This document shows, one piece after another, positions 25,628 through 34,113 of a stretch of 36,690 nt of DNA. The position numbers were made by a program, and so were the translations under genes. Positions within the stretch are counted from its first letter, which is position 1. Every line of letters starts with the position of its first letter. The notes beneath the pieces were generated by a model. It was given only the letters and a program-made list of their open reading frames with translations. It did no database searches and was not told the DNA's origin. This DNA is from Ruminococcaceae bacterium UBA3751 (GTDB lineage: Bacteria > Bacillota > Clostridia > Oscillospirales > Acutalibacteraceae): contig DFGL01000087.1 of NCBI GenBank assembly GCA_002371215.1, positions 1-36,690 of the forward strand, given 5' to 3'.

Positions 25628-26679
25628 ACACAAAGCGTCCTTCTGTAGATTTCCTTAACGTCCTCCCTGCTGAAAGGTACGGGGTTCGTTGAAAGCTTGG
25701 CTATATTCACCTCGTCAACAAAGCCGTCGAGTTCGTTTTCGTTCACTCTCGGATATTCAAGCTCAAATTCCTTTAAAACCGAGTTAAAAATATCAAGTCC
25801 GTCCTTAACCTCTTTGCCGCCCATCACCTTTGAAAAGGCAGCAAAAAGCTCCGAGGGATAATCCTTTTCAAGCATATATTCGTAGATTTTTGAAAGCAGA
25901 ATTGCAACGGAGTGGCCGTGGGAGGTATGGCAGTTCATCGTAATATTATAGCAAAGCGCGTGCGGCGCAACCGTACCCGTAATATTAATCGCCTTCCCGC
26001 CGTAGTACGACGCCCAAAGCATACCGAGATTGCCTTCGGGAGTGTTATTGATATAGCCGTCCTTATTTTCAAAGAAGAGCCTTATTGATTTTTCGGCGTA
26101 CTGCCTGCTTTCATCGGTAGCCTTTTTGCTCCAGAAACTCTCTATTGAATGGCAGAGCGCATCAAGAGAGGTTGCCTTTCTCTGATAGAGCGGAAGCGTT
26201 TCAAGCAGCTTTTCGTCAAACAGAACGTAATCGGGTATAAAATCAAGGCTGTGTACGCTGTACTTATGCACCTCGCCGAGATAAAATACCGAGGTTTTTG
26301 TTGCCTCGCTGCCCGTTCCCGCGGTTGTCGGAATAAACAGCGCCTTGATATTGTTATTTTCAATATCGCCGTAAAGGGCGGTTTTTTCATCGTTATTTAT
26401 TAAAATACGAATCATCTTTGCGCTGTCCATAGGACTTCCGCCGCCCGCGGCAATCATAAAATCACAGCCCTCTTTTTTAAATAGCTCAGCCGCAGTAAGC
26501 ATATCGTCAAAACGGGGGTTGGGGCGGATATTATCAAAAACGGTTATATTAAATTGTTTTAAATAGTTAAATAAATAGGTTTTCTGAAAGCTTTTTCCGC
26601 AACAGAGGAAAGGCTTTTGAACGCCGTTTTGTTCAAAAACCTTTTCTATTTCAGTATAATTCTTCAAAAATTCAGACAT
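25624..26679 (-). CDS. Iron-containing alcohol dehydrogenase family protein
   Basis: This is an NAD(P)-dependent group III (iron-activated) alcohol dehydrogenase, 351 residues. Nucleotide-binding motif AAGGGSPMDSAK and PTTAGTGSEATKTSVF are present. Metal ligands are expected in LDALCHSIES (Asp and His) and in APHALCYN and SHGHSV (His). The F-x-N-x-x-PNP region near the N terminus resembles phosphonoacetaldehyde reductases, but no phosphonate genes are present, so the substrate is open. A longer frame begins at 26724. ATG at 26679 follows a TGGTGAT site by a proper distance and gives a normal N terminus. It is coupled to the PHP gene by an ATGA overlap. Confidence 0.87.
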   Translation of the reverse strand: MSEFLKNYTEIEKVFEQNGVQKPFLCCGKSFQKTYLFNYLKQFNITVFDNIRPNPRFDDMLTAAELFKKEGCDFMIAAGGGSPMDSAKMIRILINNDEKTALYGDIENNNIKALFIPTTAGTGSEATKTSVFYLGEVHKYSVHSLDFIPDYVLFDEKLLETLPLYQRKATSLDALCHSIESFWSKKATDESRQYAEKSIRLFFENKDGYINNTPEGNLGMLWASYYGGKAINITGTVAPHALCYNITMNCHTSHGHSVAILLSKIYEYMLEKDYPSELFAAFSKVMGGKEVKDGLDIFNSVLKEFELEYPRVNENELDGFVDEVNIAKLSTNPVPFSREDVKEIYRRTLCV

Positions 26680-26729
26680 AATTATCACCATATAGATATT
26701 ATTATAAAAAGGCTGAACAGTCAAGAAGA

Positions 26730-26751
26730 AAGGGCGGATTTTTCCGCCCTT
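26730..26751 (-). terminator. Intrinsic terminator after the first leucine-rich-repeat gene
   Basis: A 9-base-pair GC-rich stem, AAGGGCGGA (26730-26738) with TCCGCCCTT (26743-26751), has a TTTT loop on the + strand. On the - strand the stem is followed by TTCTTCTT, placing it downstream of the - strand gene that ends at 26762. Confidence 0.8.
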
Positions 26752-26761
26752 GAAATAATAA

Positions 26762-27802
26762 TTATTTTACTTTTACCGTCTTAACTGCCCACGGGCTGTA
26801 AATTTTTTCGCCGTTATAGGTATTAAATGCGCGCACCTTAACTTTGTACGTTCCTTTTTTCAGACCTTTTATCGCTTTCCTTACGGACTTTTCGGTTTTA
26901 TAAGTTTTTACAACCTTCTTTTTACCGCTTACCGCCTGAATCTGAAAGCCCTTTGCCTTTTTAACCTTTTTGTAGTTAACGGTTATCTTGCCCTTTGCAC
27001 CTCTTACCGTTGTCTTTTTCGGCACTGCGGGGTCTACGATATAGAATTTATAATTGTACTTTTTAGCAATCTTCTGAGCCACGCTGTTTTTGAAGCCGTA
27101 TATTTTAATATATCTGTTGCTTTCGCCAAACATACGGTTACCCATCTTTTTAACAGATTCAGGAATATAAATCTCTGCTAACCGAGCAAGGCTAAACGCA
27201 CCTTTTCTGATAGTTTTTAACTTATTATTGAGCTTAATCTCTTTAAGCCCCGAATCCTCAAAGGCATACGCGCCGATTTCTCTGACAGAGCTGCTTAAGG
27301 TTACTTTCTCTATGTTTTTAGCATGGCAAAAAGCGTGCTGACCGATTGTTTTTACACCGTTGGGAATTGTATATTCTTTATCCTCTTTCTGCCTCGGAAA
27401 ACTGTAAAGTACGGTTTTATCCTTATTAAAGAGAACTCCGTCAACCGAAGAAATGTATTTATTTTTTTCGCTGACATTAATTGCTTTCAACTCGGGGTCT
27501 CTGTAAAAAAGTATATCATCTATGTTTTTATATACTGTATCCGGAAGATTGATTTCGGTTATGTTACTTCTGACAAGCACTTCATTATCAACCTTTGTAA
27601 CATTTTTTCCATCAATTTTTGAAGGAATATTAATAACGGTTTCATTTCCCGAGTATTCCGTTAACTCTATGGTTCCGTCATCCATAACGACGTATTTATA
27701 ATTATCGTTTGTTGCTTCCTCAGCAGATGAATATATACCGCCTGAGATAAGACACGTTAATGCAACAGTTACACACAATACTAAACTTGTTATGTTTTTC
27801 AT
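26762..27802 (-). CDS. Secreted BspA-like leucine-rich-repeat protein with C-terminal fibronectin-like domain
   Basis: This 346-residue protein has a signal peptide (basic start, hydrophobic core about 5-22, probable cleavage after an Ala/Ser-rich stretch). Repeats of the BspA/LRR_5 type follow, seen as NGVKTIGQHAFCHAKNIEKV and SSVREIGAYAFEDSGLKEI. The last 90 or so residues are lysine-rich and look like a fibronectin type III-like domain ending YSPWAVKTVKVK. No LPxTG anchor is present, so it is probably released or held by charge. Such proteins often bind host or bacterial surfaces, and the ligand is unknown. A strong AAAGGAGATGA site precedes the ATG, and a TATAAT lies at 27845-27840 on the - strand. 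Confidence 0.85.
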   Translation of the reverse strand: MKNITSLVLCVTVALTCLISGGIYSSAEEATNDNYKYVVMDDGTIELTEYSGNETVINIPSKIDGKNVTKVDNEVLVRSNITEINLPDTVYKNIDDILFYRDPELKAINVSEKNKYISSVDGVLFNKDKTVLYSFPRQKEDKEYTIPNGVKTIGQHAFCHAKNIEKVTLSSSVREIGAYAFEDSGLKEIKLNNKLKTIRKGAFSLARLAEIYIPESVKKMGNRMFGESNRYIKIYGFKNSVAQKIAKKYNYKFYIVDPAVPKKTTVRGAKGKITVNYKKVKKAKGFQIQAVSGKKKVVKTYKTEKSVRKAIKGLKKGTYKVKVRAFNTYNGEKIYSPWAVKTVKVK

Positions 27803-27846
27803 AAATTCATCTCCTTTATAAATGAATTACTTTAAAATAATTATAG

Positions 27847-28177
27847 TTAACTTAAAGTTGTTGTGTACTGAACATCGTCTTTAATATTGCTATTCTCTTT
27901 GTAACGGTTAACTGATAGAAGCAATTTCAGCCCTGTTGTGCCGTTAATAGTTTTATTTGTAAAAGCTATAGATTCAACTTCATACTGGTCTAAAGAGGAA
28001 TTATCAACCTTCAGCTTTGTATCCGCACTCAGATTCTGCCTTGCATCGCCGGTTGTATTTAAATTTGCATTGCTTAAACGCAGTATTCTTTTGCGTTGAA
28101 GAATCATATTTATAACCTGCTATTGAAGTAATATTGCCTGTATACTGACTGCTTAATTCTTTTTTTGTGTCTACTAA
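27847..28177 (-). pseudogene. Decayed remnant of an unrecognised gene
   Basis: An 86-codon open frame (28107-27847) reads like real protein (NLSADTKLKVDNSSLDQYEV) but its ATG follows an in-frame TAA directly and has no ribosome binding site. In another frame just upstream, 28177-28090, the DNA encodes LSSQYTGNITSIAGYKYDSS after a stop codon and without any start. Joining the two with one frameshift near 28090-28105 gives a continuous plausible C-terminal domain of about 105 residues. The best explanation is a gene that lost its 5' part and acquired a frameshift. I do not recognise the family. It sits between two leucine-rich-repeat genes. Confidence 0.55.
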
Positions 28178-28213
28178 CTATTGACTAGGTCATTTAATCT
28201 TCGCTTTGTTATA

Positions 28214-29362
28214 TTATTTTGTTTTAATCTTTTTTGCCTTGCTCCAGTCGGAATAATACTTTTTTCCGTTAAAGGTCTTATATGAACGGATACGAACGTA
28301 GTATGCCTTTTTGCTCTTTAACTTTTTAACGGTTTTGCTAACAGTTTTTGCATTTTTAATATTTACGTTTTTCTTATTTTTAGTGAACTTATTATTTCTT
28401 GCATACTGAAGCTGATAACCCGTAACGCCTGTTTGCTTTTTCCATTTAATACTCAGCGCCTTCTTTGCGGCTTTAACTGACAGGCTCTTCGGAGCAGTCG
28501 GCTTAATATACTTGATTTTCACCTTTTTATCAAAAAGGTTTTTAAAATGTTTATTCTTTATTGCTCCGCAGTCGCCTGTAATTGCTATTTTTTCAGCCTC
28601 TGCCTTTGTTCCTAAATAATTTACGGTTTTAAGCTTCTGAGTGTAGTTGAATGCAGAATAATCAATTGATTCAATGCCTGCAGGGATTGTAATTGTTTTG
28701 ATAGACGTGTTATAAAAAACATCGTTGCCGATATGCTTAAGACTGTCCGGAAGAGTTACCGCAGTAATTTTATTGCTGTTACAAAAAGCATTACAGGCAA
28801 TAAGCCTCGTTCCGTCTTTAACCTTAATCTCACAGCTCTGCTCATATTTAAGGTATTCACTATCGAGCTGAATAAGGCAATTATCAACGTAAAGCATATG
28901 GTCCTGCCAATTACTGTCGTCAACCGTAATTGCCGTTCTTGAAAAGACGTTGAAACCTATATAGTTCACCGAATCGGGAATTGTAACCGCTTTTAAATTA
29001 TCGCAATCTATGAATGCAACGTCGTCAATATAACGAAGCGAGTTGGGTAATTTTATCTCGGTAATACCGTCAAAATTTGGAAAGCATTCAGAGTTTATAC
29101 CCGTAATTCCCTCGCTGATAATAATGTTTTTAACATTATTTTTATTATCGTAATCTCCGAAGGCATATGAATACAAAGTTCCCTTACCTTCTATTTTTAG
29201 CGTTTCGGTAGCGCTGTCATAGGAATACTTTGCCTTATCTCCGCACCAGCCGCTCGTTGCGTCGCCATCGGCATAAGCAAAGACAGAGCCTGCAAAAAGT
29301 ACGGACGTCAGGGTTGCTAAAGCTAAAATGATACATAGTGATTTTTTAAGATTATTTTTCAT
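28214..29362 (-). CDS. Secreted BspA-like leucine-rich-repeat protein with C-terminal fibronectin-like domain
   Basis: This 382-residue paralogue of the previous leucine-rich-repeat protein has a signal peptide (MKNNLKKSLCIILALATL), then LRR_5-type repeats such as LPNSLRYIDDVAFIDCDNLK and LPDSLKHIGNDVFYNTSIK. A very lysine-rich fibronectin type III-like end follows, SLSVKAAKKALSIKWKKQTG to YSDWSKAKKIKTK. The two proteins share this C-terminal domain pattern, which suggests common cell-surface retention. ATG at 29362 sits 9 bases after AAAGGAG. A TTG three codons earlier touches the ribosome binding site and is less likely. No terminator was found directly after the gene. Confidence 0.85.
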   Translation of the reverse strand: MKNNLKKSLCIILALATLTSVLFAGSVFAYADGDATSGWCGDKAKYSYDSATETLKIEGKGTLYSYAFGDYDNKNNVKNIIISEGITGINSECFPNFDGITEIKLPNSLRYIDDVAFIDCDNLKAVTIPDSVNYIGFNVFSRTAITVDDSNWQDHMLYVDNCLIQLDSEYLKYEQSCEIKVKDGTRLIACNAFCNSNKITAVTLPDSLKHIGNDVFYNTSIKTITIPAGIESIDYSAFNYTQKLKTVNYLGTKAEAEKIAITGDCGAIKNKHFKNLFDKKVKIKYIKPTAPKSLSVKAAKKALSIKWKKQTGVTGYQLQYARNNKFTKNKKNVNIKNAKTVSKTVKKLKSKKAYYVRIRSYKTFNGKKYYSDWSKAKKIKTK

Positions 29363-29405
29363 AAAAATCAACTCCTTTCATATATGAAGTACCGAAAACA
29401 AAAAA

Positions 29406-29444
29406 AATCTTACAGAGGAATAAAAATAATTCCTCTGTAAGATT
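29406..29444 (-). terminator. Intrinsic terminator of the nadB-nadC-iolB operon
   Basis: A 16-base-pair perfect stem (29406-29421 with 29429-29444; core TCTTACAGAGGAAT) encloses a 7-base loop. On the - strand it is followed by a run of seven T (complement of 29401-29407). It begins 10 bases after the iolB stop codon. Confidence 0.92.
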
Positions 29445-29454
29445 AAAAGCGTCA

Positions 29455-30228
29455 TTACGGAGCGTCAATAATCCACTCGTGCTCTTTGTCGTTAATGCGG
29501 GTTTTATCCCACGGGTCGCCGTCAAGGTGGCGAATCAGCCAGACGTAGTACATCTCGTAGCACGGAGCGGTTACCTGCTGATGAGCGTTGCCTCCGCGGA
29601 TACAAAGGCAGGTTCCGTTTTCGGTTTTATACGGAGTATCGCCCTCAAAGCCTGCGCCGAAGCCCTGAGACGGATTGAACTGATAATAATAAAGCTCGGG
29701 CTGCGGATGATGATGCGGCGGGTATGACGACCAGCGTCCCGGCTGATTGAATACCTCGCCCATTACCATATTTGAATAGGGGGCGTTATCAAGGTCAAAC
29801 ATAGTTGAAACTATGCGGTAGCCCGTGCCCTCCCACTGACCTTTGCCGAAATGCTGATAAAGGCAGTTATCGGGATTATAAAACTGCGGCTCCCATGTTT
29901 TTTCGTTATCGGTCATCTGAACGAGAACCTCGCTGTCGGTTACTGCTTCAACGAACGCCTCGGTACCGTGGGAAAAATGAACTGCATAAGGCGTTTTCTG
30001 AAACGGATTTTCCCTTTCGCAGGTTTCATCAATCTTATCGCCGACACAGAAACGCACCTTGCCTGAGAGAAGAAGAATAGCGGTTTCGTTTTCAGCCTCG
30101 TTAAAAGAGAGTTTTTCGCCCGCTTTCATCTTTTTAACGTAAATATCCATAAGCATATCGGAATTTACGCCGTTCATCTCGCAAAGGATTTTCTTTCCGT
30201 TTTCATCATATTCAGGTCTGTAAAGCAT
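29455..30228 (-). CDS. iolB: IolB-like 5-deoxy-glucuronate isomerase family protein
   Basis: This 257-residue cupin-type protein is of the IolB family, which in inositol breakdown converts 5-deoxy-D-glucuronate to 5-dehydro-2-deoxy-D-gluconate. The hallmark WSSYPPHHHPQPELYYYQF carries the predicted metal-binding His/His/Glu set, with the fourth ligand in GGNAHQQV, and the end KEHEWI matches the family. The insertion after the His motif is shorter than in Bacillus IolB (about 271 residues). No other inositol gene is visible. Its ribosome binding site GGAGGAG is formed by the last codons of nadC, so it is translated with the NAD synthesis genes. Family membership is firm; the reaction in this context is less so. 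Confidence 0.85.
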   Translation of the reverse strand: MLYRPEYDENGKKILCEMNGVNSDMLMDIYVKKMKAGEKLSFNEAENETAILLLSGKVRFCVGDKIDETCERENPFQKTPYAVHFSHGTEAFVEAVTDSEVLVQMTDNEKTWEPQFYNPDNCLYQHFGKGQWEGTGYRIVSTMFDLDNAPYSNMVMGEVFNQPGRWSSYPPHHHPQPELYYYQFNPSQGFGAGFEGDTPYKTENGTCLCIRGGNAHQQVTAPCYEMYYVWLIRHLDGDPWDKTRINDKEHEWIIDAP

Positions 30229-30230
30229 AA

Positions 30231-31073
30231 TTACTCCTCCGTTGGCTTAAGGTTTTTAAGGCTGAAATCTATTATCGGGGCTGAATGAGTCAGCGCGCCG
30301 CAGGAAACGAAGTCAACTCCCGTTTCGGCAATGGAGCGGAGCCTTTCCTTAGTTACGTTTCCGCTGCACTCCGTTTCGGCTCTGCCGTCAATTATTTTAA
30401 CAGCCTCTTTCATCGTTTCATTATCCATATTATCAAGCATAATAATATCAGCGCCTGCTTCAAGGGCTTCCTTTACCTGCTCGAGAGTTTCTGTTTCGAT
30501 TTCAATTTTGCGTACAAAAGGTGCATACGCCTTTGCCATTTCAATCGCTTTTTTAACAGAGCCTGCCGCTCCGATATGGTTATCCTTTAACAGTACGCCG
30601 TCGGAAAGATTATAGCGGTGGTTTGTTCCGCCTCCAACCTTTACGGCGTGCTTTTCAAACGGGCGCATATTCGGGGTTGTTTTTCTCGTGTCAAGAAGAA
30701 CGGTTTTATAGCCCTCAAGCTCCTTTGCATACTCCCTTGTAACAGTTGCAATTCCGCTCATTCTCTGAAGGTAATTTAGCCCCGTACGCTCTGCGGATAA
30801 CAGCGCTTTAATATCGCCGTAAACAGTACCGATAAGCGTACCCTTTTTAACCTCGTCGCCGTCAGAAAACTCCGTTTCAAAGCGGCTGTTTTCATCAAGA
30901 AGCTTAAAGGCTCTTTCAAATACGTCAAGTCCGCAGAGAACGCCGTCCTGCTTACAGATAAGCTGGGCGCTGCCCTTTCTGTTTTCGGGCATTACGGCGT
31001 TGGTTGAAACATCCTCGGAGGTAATATCCTCCTTTAGAGTATTGATAATATAATTATCAACGTTAATCTTCAT
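30231..31073 (-). CDS. nadC: Nicotinate-nucleotide diphosphorylase (quinolinate phosphoribosyltransferase)
   Basis: NadC converts quinolinate and PRPP to nicotinate mononucleotide, the last step of de novo NAD precursor synthesis. The 280-residue protein has the N-terminal EDITSEDVSTNAV, SAERTGLNYLQRMSGIAT, LDTRKTTPNMRPFEKHAV with the active-site Arg/Lys, KVGGGTNHRYNLSDGVLLKD, IMLDNMD and FVSCGALTHS. All are canonical. ATG at 31073 gives the normal start MKINVDNYI. A longer frame from 31103 would run into nadB. The gene overlaps the nadB end by 11 bases. Confidence 0.95.
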   Translation of the reverse strand: MKINVDNYIINTLKEDITSEDVSTNAVMPENRKGSAQLICKQDGVLCGLDVFERAFKLLDENSRFETEFSDGDEVKKGTLIGTVYGDIKALLSAERTGLNYLQRMSGIATVTREYAKELEGYKTVLLDTRKTTPNMRPFEKHAVKVGGGTNHRYNLSDGVLLKDNHIGAAGSVKKAIEMAKAYAPFVRKIEIETETLEQVKEALEAGADIIMLDNMDNETMKEAVKIIDGRAETECSGNVTKERLRSIAETGVDFVSCGALTHSAPIIDFSLKNLKPTEE

Positions 31074-32385
31074 CGTTACACCATTTATCATAAAACGCCT
31101 CATCCTTTCTTTTAATCTCTGCCATAATGAGCTCTCTGAATTCCCTCTCGCGCTCCTCCTTTACGGGGTAAGAGGAAAGGTCAACCTCAGGGACTTCATT
31201 GCTCTTTTTATCCTTATCCGCTGTAATTACATCAGCCGCACGCTTTGCAAAAACAAGGCTTTCAAGCAGCGAGTTCGACGCAAGGCGGTTTTTGCCGTGA
31301 ACTCCGGTACAGGCGGTTTCGCCTACAGCGTAAAGGTATTTCATTGAGGTTGCGCCGTTTGTATCCGTTTTAACGCCGCCCATCATATAATGCTGAGCAG
31401 GCGTAACGGGTACTCTGTCCTTGGTAATATCGTACCCCTCATTTTTGCACGCCTCAAAAATATTCGGAAATCGCTTTGCGGCTTCCTCGGTAGTCATATT
31501 CGGGAGCGTTATGTAAACGTGGTCCGTACCGAACTTTTTCATTTCCTCAACAATCGCGTTGGTTACAACGTCTCTCGGCTGAAGCTCATCAGTAAAGCGC
31601 TCGCCGTTTTCGTTGAGAAGTATTGCGCCCTCTCCTCTTACGCTCTCGCTGATAAGAAAGCGCCTGCCCTTTGATTTTGAATACAGAGTGGTCGGGTGAA
31701 TCTGGATATAATTCATATCCTGAAGTTCAATCCCGTGCTTAAGGCTGAGCGCAAACGCGTCGCCCGTTATATGGGAATAGTTGGTTGAATTCTTAAACAG
31801 ACCGCCGATACCGCCCGTTGCAAGAATTGTATCCTGCGCGATTATCGCTCCCATTTCGCCGTATTCATCCTCACAGACAACGCCGTAACAAACGTTATCC
31901 TTTTCAATAAGGTCAATCATTGTAGTACGCGTTACAAATGTTATATTTTTACGGCTTTTGGCTATTGCAAGAAGGGTTGCGGTAATCTCCTTACCCGTTT
32001 CGTCCTTATGATGAAGAATACGGTTGCGGCGGTGCGCGCCTTCACGCGTATAATCATAATTACCTTCACCGTCAATATCAAACTTAACGCCTAAATCAAC
32101 AAGCGTCTGAATAATCTCTGTTGAGTTTTCAATCATTATTTTAACGGCTTCGGGATTATTTTCATAATGCCCTGCCTTCATAGTATCCTCAAAATAGCAG
32201 TTAAAATCGCTTACGTCCTTTAATACGCATACTCCGCCCTGGGCAAGAAAAGAATCACATTCATCAAGCTTTTCCTTGGTAATTACAAGAACCTCCTTGT
32301 AATTAGGAATACAAAGCGCAGCAAAAAGCCCTGCTACTCCCGAGCCTACTATTACCACATCAGTTTTTATATATTCTCTTTCCAT
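31063..32385 (-). CDS. nadB: L-aspartate oxidase
   Basis: This flavoprotein oxidises L-aspartate to iminoaspartate, the first step of de novo NAD synthesis. It has the FAD dinucleotide-binding motif VVIVGSGVAGLFAAL, HRRNRILHHKDETG, ESVRGEGAILLNENGERFTD, QHYMMGGVKTDTNG and the C-terminal FAD site GVHGKNRLASNSLLESLVF. The 440-residue length lacks most of the C-terminal helical domain of the E. coli enzyme, as is usual for the short clostridial form. It needs quinolinate synthase NadA as partner, and nadA is not in this window. A clear promoter lies 33 bases upstream of the ATG. The family assignment is firm. Confidence 0.93.
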   Translation of the reverse strand: MEREYIKTDVVIVGSGVAGLFAALCIPNYKEVLVITKEKLDECDSFLAQGGVCVLKDVSDFNCYFEDTMKAGHYENNPEAVKIMIENSTEIIQTLVDLGVKFDIDGEGNYDYTREGAHRRNRILHHKDETGKEITATLLAIAKSRKNITFVTRTTMIDLIEKDNVCYGVVCEDEYGEMGAIIAQDTILATGGIGGLFKNSTNYSHITGDAFALSLKHGIELQDMNYIQIHPTTLYSKSKGRRFLISESVRGEGAILLNENGERFTDELQPRDVVTNAIVEEMKKFGTDHVYITLPNMTTEEAAKRFPNIFEACKNEGYDITKDRVPVTPAQHYMMGGVKTDTNGATSMKYLYAVGETACTGVHGKNRLASNSLLESLVFAKRAADVITADKDKKSNEVPEVDLSSYPVKEEREREFRELIMAEIKRKDEAFYDKWCNDED

Positions 32386-32417
32386 ATCACTTTACCGTTG
32401 CTTTCAGAGTTATAATT

Positions 32418-32446
32418 AATATATAATTATTTTCATTTATTGTCAA
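32418..32446 (-). promoter_or_regulatory. Promoter of the nadB-nadC-iolB operon
   Basis: On the - strand a perfect TTGACA (32446-32441) and TATATT (32423-32418) are 17 bases apart. The start of transcription would be near 32411, leaving a leader of about 25 bases before nadB. Confidence 0.8.
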
Positions 32447-32698
32447 GGATTATAATAAACTTACAGCACTATAAAAACACATTTAAAAAATTCCTTATTT
32501 TTATTTGATTTTTGTAAGAAAAATATTGACAAACGTGTAATAATATGTTACCTTTTTGTTACCATAAAAAACAACAATATTTTGATATTTTTATCATCAA
32601 GGCGGTAACAATACTATATTTAGTATTTGCGGTTTTTGGTGATACTTCATTTTGTTGTTTTATATATTTACATTTCGGATAAAAAGCGTTGTTTTTTA
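32447..32698. promoter_or_regulatory. AT-rich divergent intergenic region with clustered inverted repeats
   Basis: The nadB-murA gap (32386-32817) has no gene. This middle part holds GTTACC at 32547-32552 and again 11 bases on at 32558-32563, with the inverse GGTAAC at 32604-32609. It also has TGATA-TTTT-TATCA (32583-32596) and the perfect 7-base arms AATACTA/TAGTATT (32610-32627). A TTGACA at 32526-32531 has no good -10 at proper distance. Repeats in one helical turn suggest protein binding, but which regulator and which gene is controlled are unknown. Confidence 0.4.
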
Positions 32699-32727
32699 TT
32701 TCAATTAATAATAACATTTGGTATAAT
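32699..32727 (+). promoter_or_regulatory. Probable murA promoter
   Basis: A perfect TATAAT (32722-32727) is preceded, 17 bases upstream, by a weak -35 TTTCAA (32699-32704). It lies about 90 bases before the murA start and predicts a transcription start near 32734. Confidence 0.55.
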
Positions 32728-32817
32728 CTTTACTGTGTATTTCTATACATATATGCTTTTTAACTTAGAAAACTAATTATTGATATATAAATCCCAAAAA
32801 TCGGGGAGGCTTTTATT

Positions 32818-34104
32818 TTGGAAAATTTTGTAATTACAGGCGGCCATGAGCTGTTTGGCGAAGTAAATATAAGCGGCGCTAAAAATGCTGCAGTTGCCAT
32901 TATTCCCGCAGCAATTCTTGCTAACGACGTAGTCAGAATTGAGAATATTCCTCAGATAAGCGACGTTCAGCTTATCATAGAAATTCTTGATACAATGGGT
33001 GCTCAGGTTCGCCTTATTAAGAAAGATACAATTGAAATTGATACCTCAAATATCAACTATCAGAGCGTGCCGTACGAGCTCACCTCTCATTTCAGAGCGA
33101 GTTATTATCTTATCGGCGCAATGCTCGGCAGATTTAAGAAGGCTGAGGTTGCAATGCCCGGCGGCTGTAACTTCGGTGTAAGACCTATTGACCTTCACGT
33201 CAAGGGCTTTAAAATGCTCGGCGCTGACGTTGATATGATTGACGGAATGGTTGTTGCAAGCGCTGATAAACTCGTTGGCGCTTCCGTTTATATGGACCAG
33301 GTTTCCGTTGGCGCAACTATTAACGTTATGCTCGCAGCCGTTCTTGCAAGAGGACTTACGATAATTGAAAACGCAGCAAAAGAGCCGCATATCGTTGACC
33401 TTGCAAACTTTCTTAACTCAATGGGCGCAGACGTAAGAGGCGCAGGAACAGACGTTATTAAAATCCGCGGCGTTGAAAAAATGCACGGATGTACCTATTC
33501 TATCATTCCCGACCAGATTGAAGCGGGAACATATATGGTTGCCGCTGCTGCCTGCGGCGGAGACGTTCTTATTAAGAACGTTATTCCAAAGCACCTTGAA
33601 TCGATAAGCGCAAAGCTTGTTGAGGCAGGCGCTGAGATTATTGAATACGACGACGCTGTCAGAGTTACCCGTTTCAAGGAGCTCAATAAATGCAACGTTA
33701 AAACTATGCCCCACCCCGGCTTCCCGACGGATATGCAGCCGCAGATGTGCGTTCTTCTTTCTATTGCAAAGGGAACGAGCATACTTTCGGAAAGCGTTTG
33801 GGATAACCGCTTCCAGTACGTTGGCCAGCTGCTCAGAATGGGCGCCAATATTCAGGTTGACGGCAAGGTTGCCGTTATTGAAGGCGTTAATTCTCTTGCC
33901 GGCTGTGAAGTTAAGGCAACCGACCTTCGTGCAGGCGCTGCGCTTATTATTGCGGGTATGGTAGGAGAAGGCGTTACCACTGTTGAAAATATTCAGTACA
34001 TTGACAGAGGCTACGAAAACGTTGTTGAAAAGCTTACCGCTTTAGGAGCTGACATCAAACGCGTTGAGGTTAAAGATGAAAAGGCAGTAGTAACTGCAGG
34101 ATAA
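32818..34104 (+). CDS. murA: UDP-N-acetylglucosamine 1-carboxyvinyltransferase
   Basis: MurA transfers enolpyruvate from PEP to UDP-GlcNAc, the first committed step of peptidoglycan synthesis. The 428-residue protein has the two inside-out alpha/beta domain pattern. ISGAKNAAVAIIPAAIL near the N terminus carries the substrate lysine/asparagine pair, and MPGGCNFGVRPIDLH contains the catalytic cysteine (the fosfomycin target). DLRAGAALIIAGMVGEG near the C terminus is conserved too. The start is TTG at 32818, well placed after GGGGAGG. Firmicutes often have two murA paralogues. Which one this is cannot be told here. A terminator follows directly. Confidence 0.95.
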   Translation: MENFVITGGHELFGEVNISGAKNAAVAIIPAAILANDVVRIENIPQISDVQLIIEILDTMGAQVRLIKKDTIEIDTSNINYQSVPYELTSHFRASYYLIGAMLGRFKKAEVAMPGGCNFGVRPIDLHVKGFKMLGADVDMIDGMVVASADKLVGASVYMDQVSVGATINVMLAAVLARGLTIIENAAKEPHIVDLANFLNSMGADVRGAGTDVIKIRGVEKMHGCTYSIIPDQIEAGTYMVAAAACGGDVLIKNVIPKHLESISAKLVEAGAEIIEYDDAVRVTRFKELNKCNVKTMPHPGFPTDMQPQMCVLLSIAKGTSILSESVWDNRFQYVGQLLRMGANIQVDGKVAVIEGVNSLAGCEVKATDLRAGAALIIAGMVGEGVTTVENIQYIDRGYENVVEKLTALGADIKRVEVKDEKAVVTAG

Positions 34105-34113
34105 AAACAAACT

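Noticed and set aside
32526..32531. TTGACA as the -35 of a murA promoter
   Set aside because: No acceptable -10 hexamer occurs 16-18 bases downstream, whereas TATAAT at 32722 is nearer to murA.
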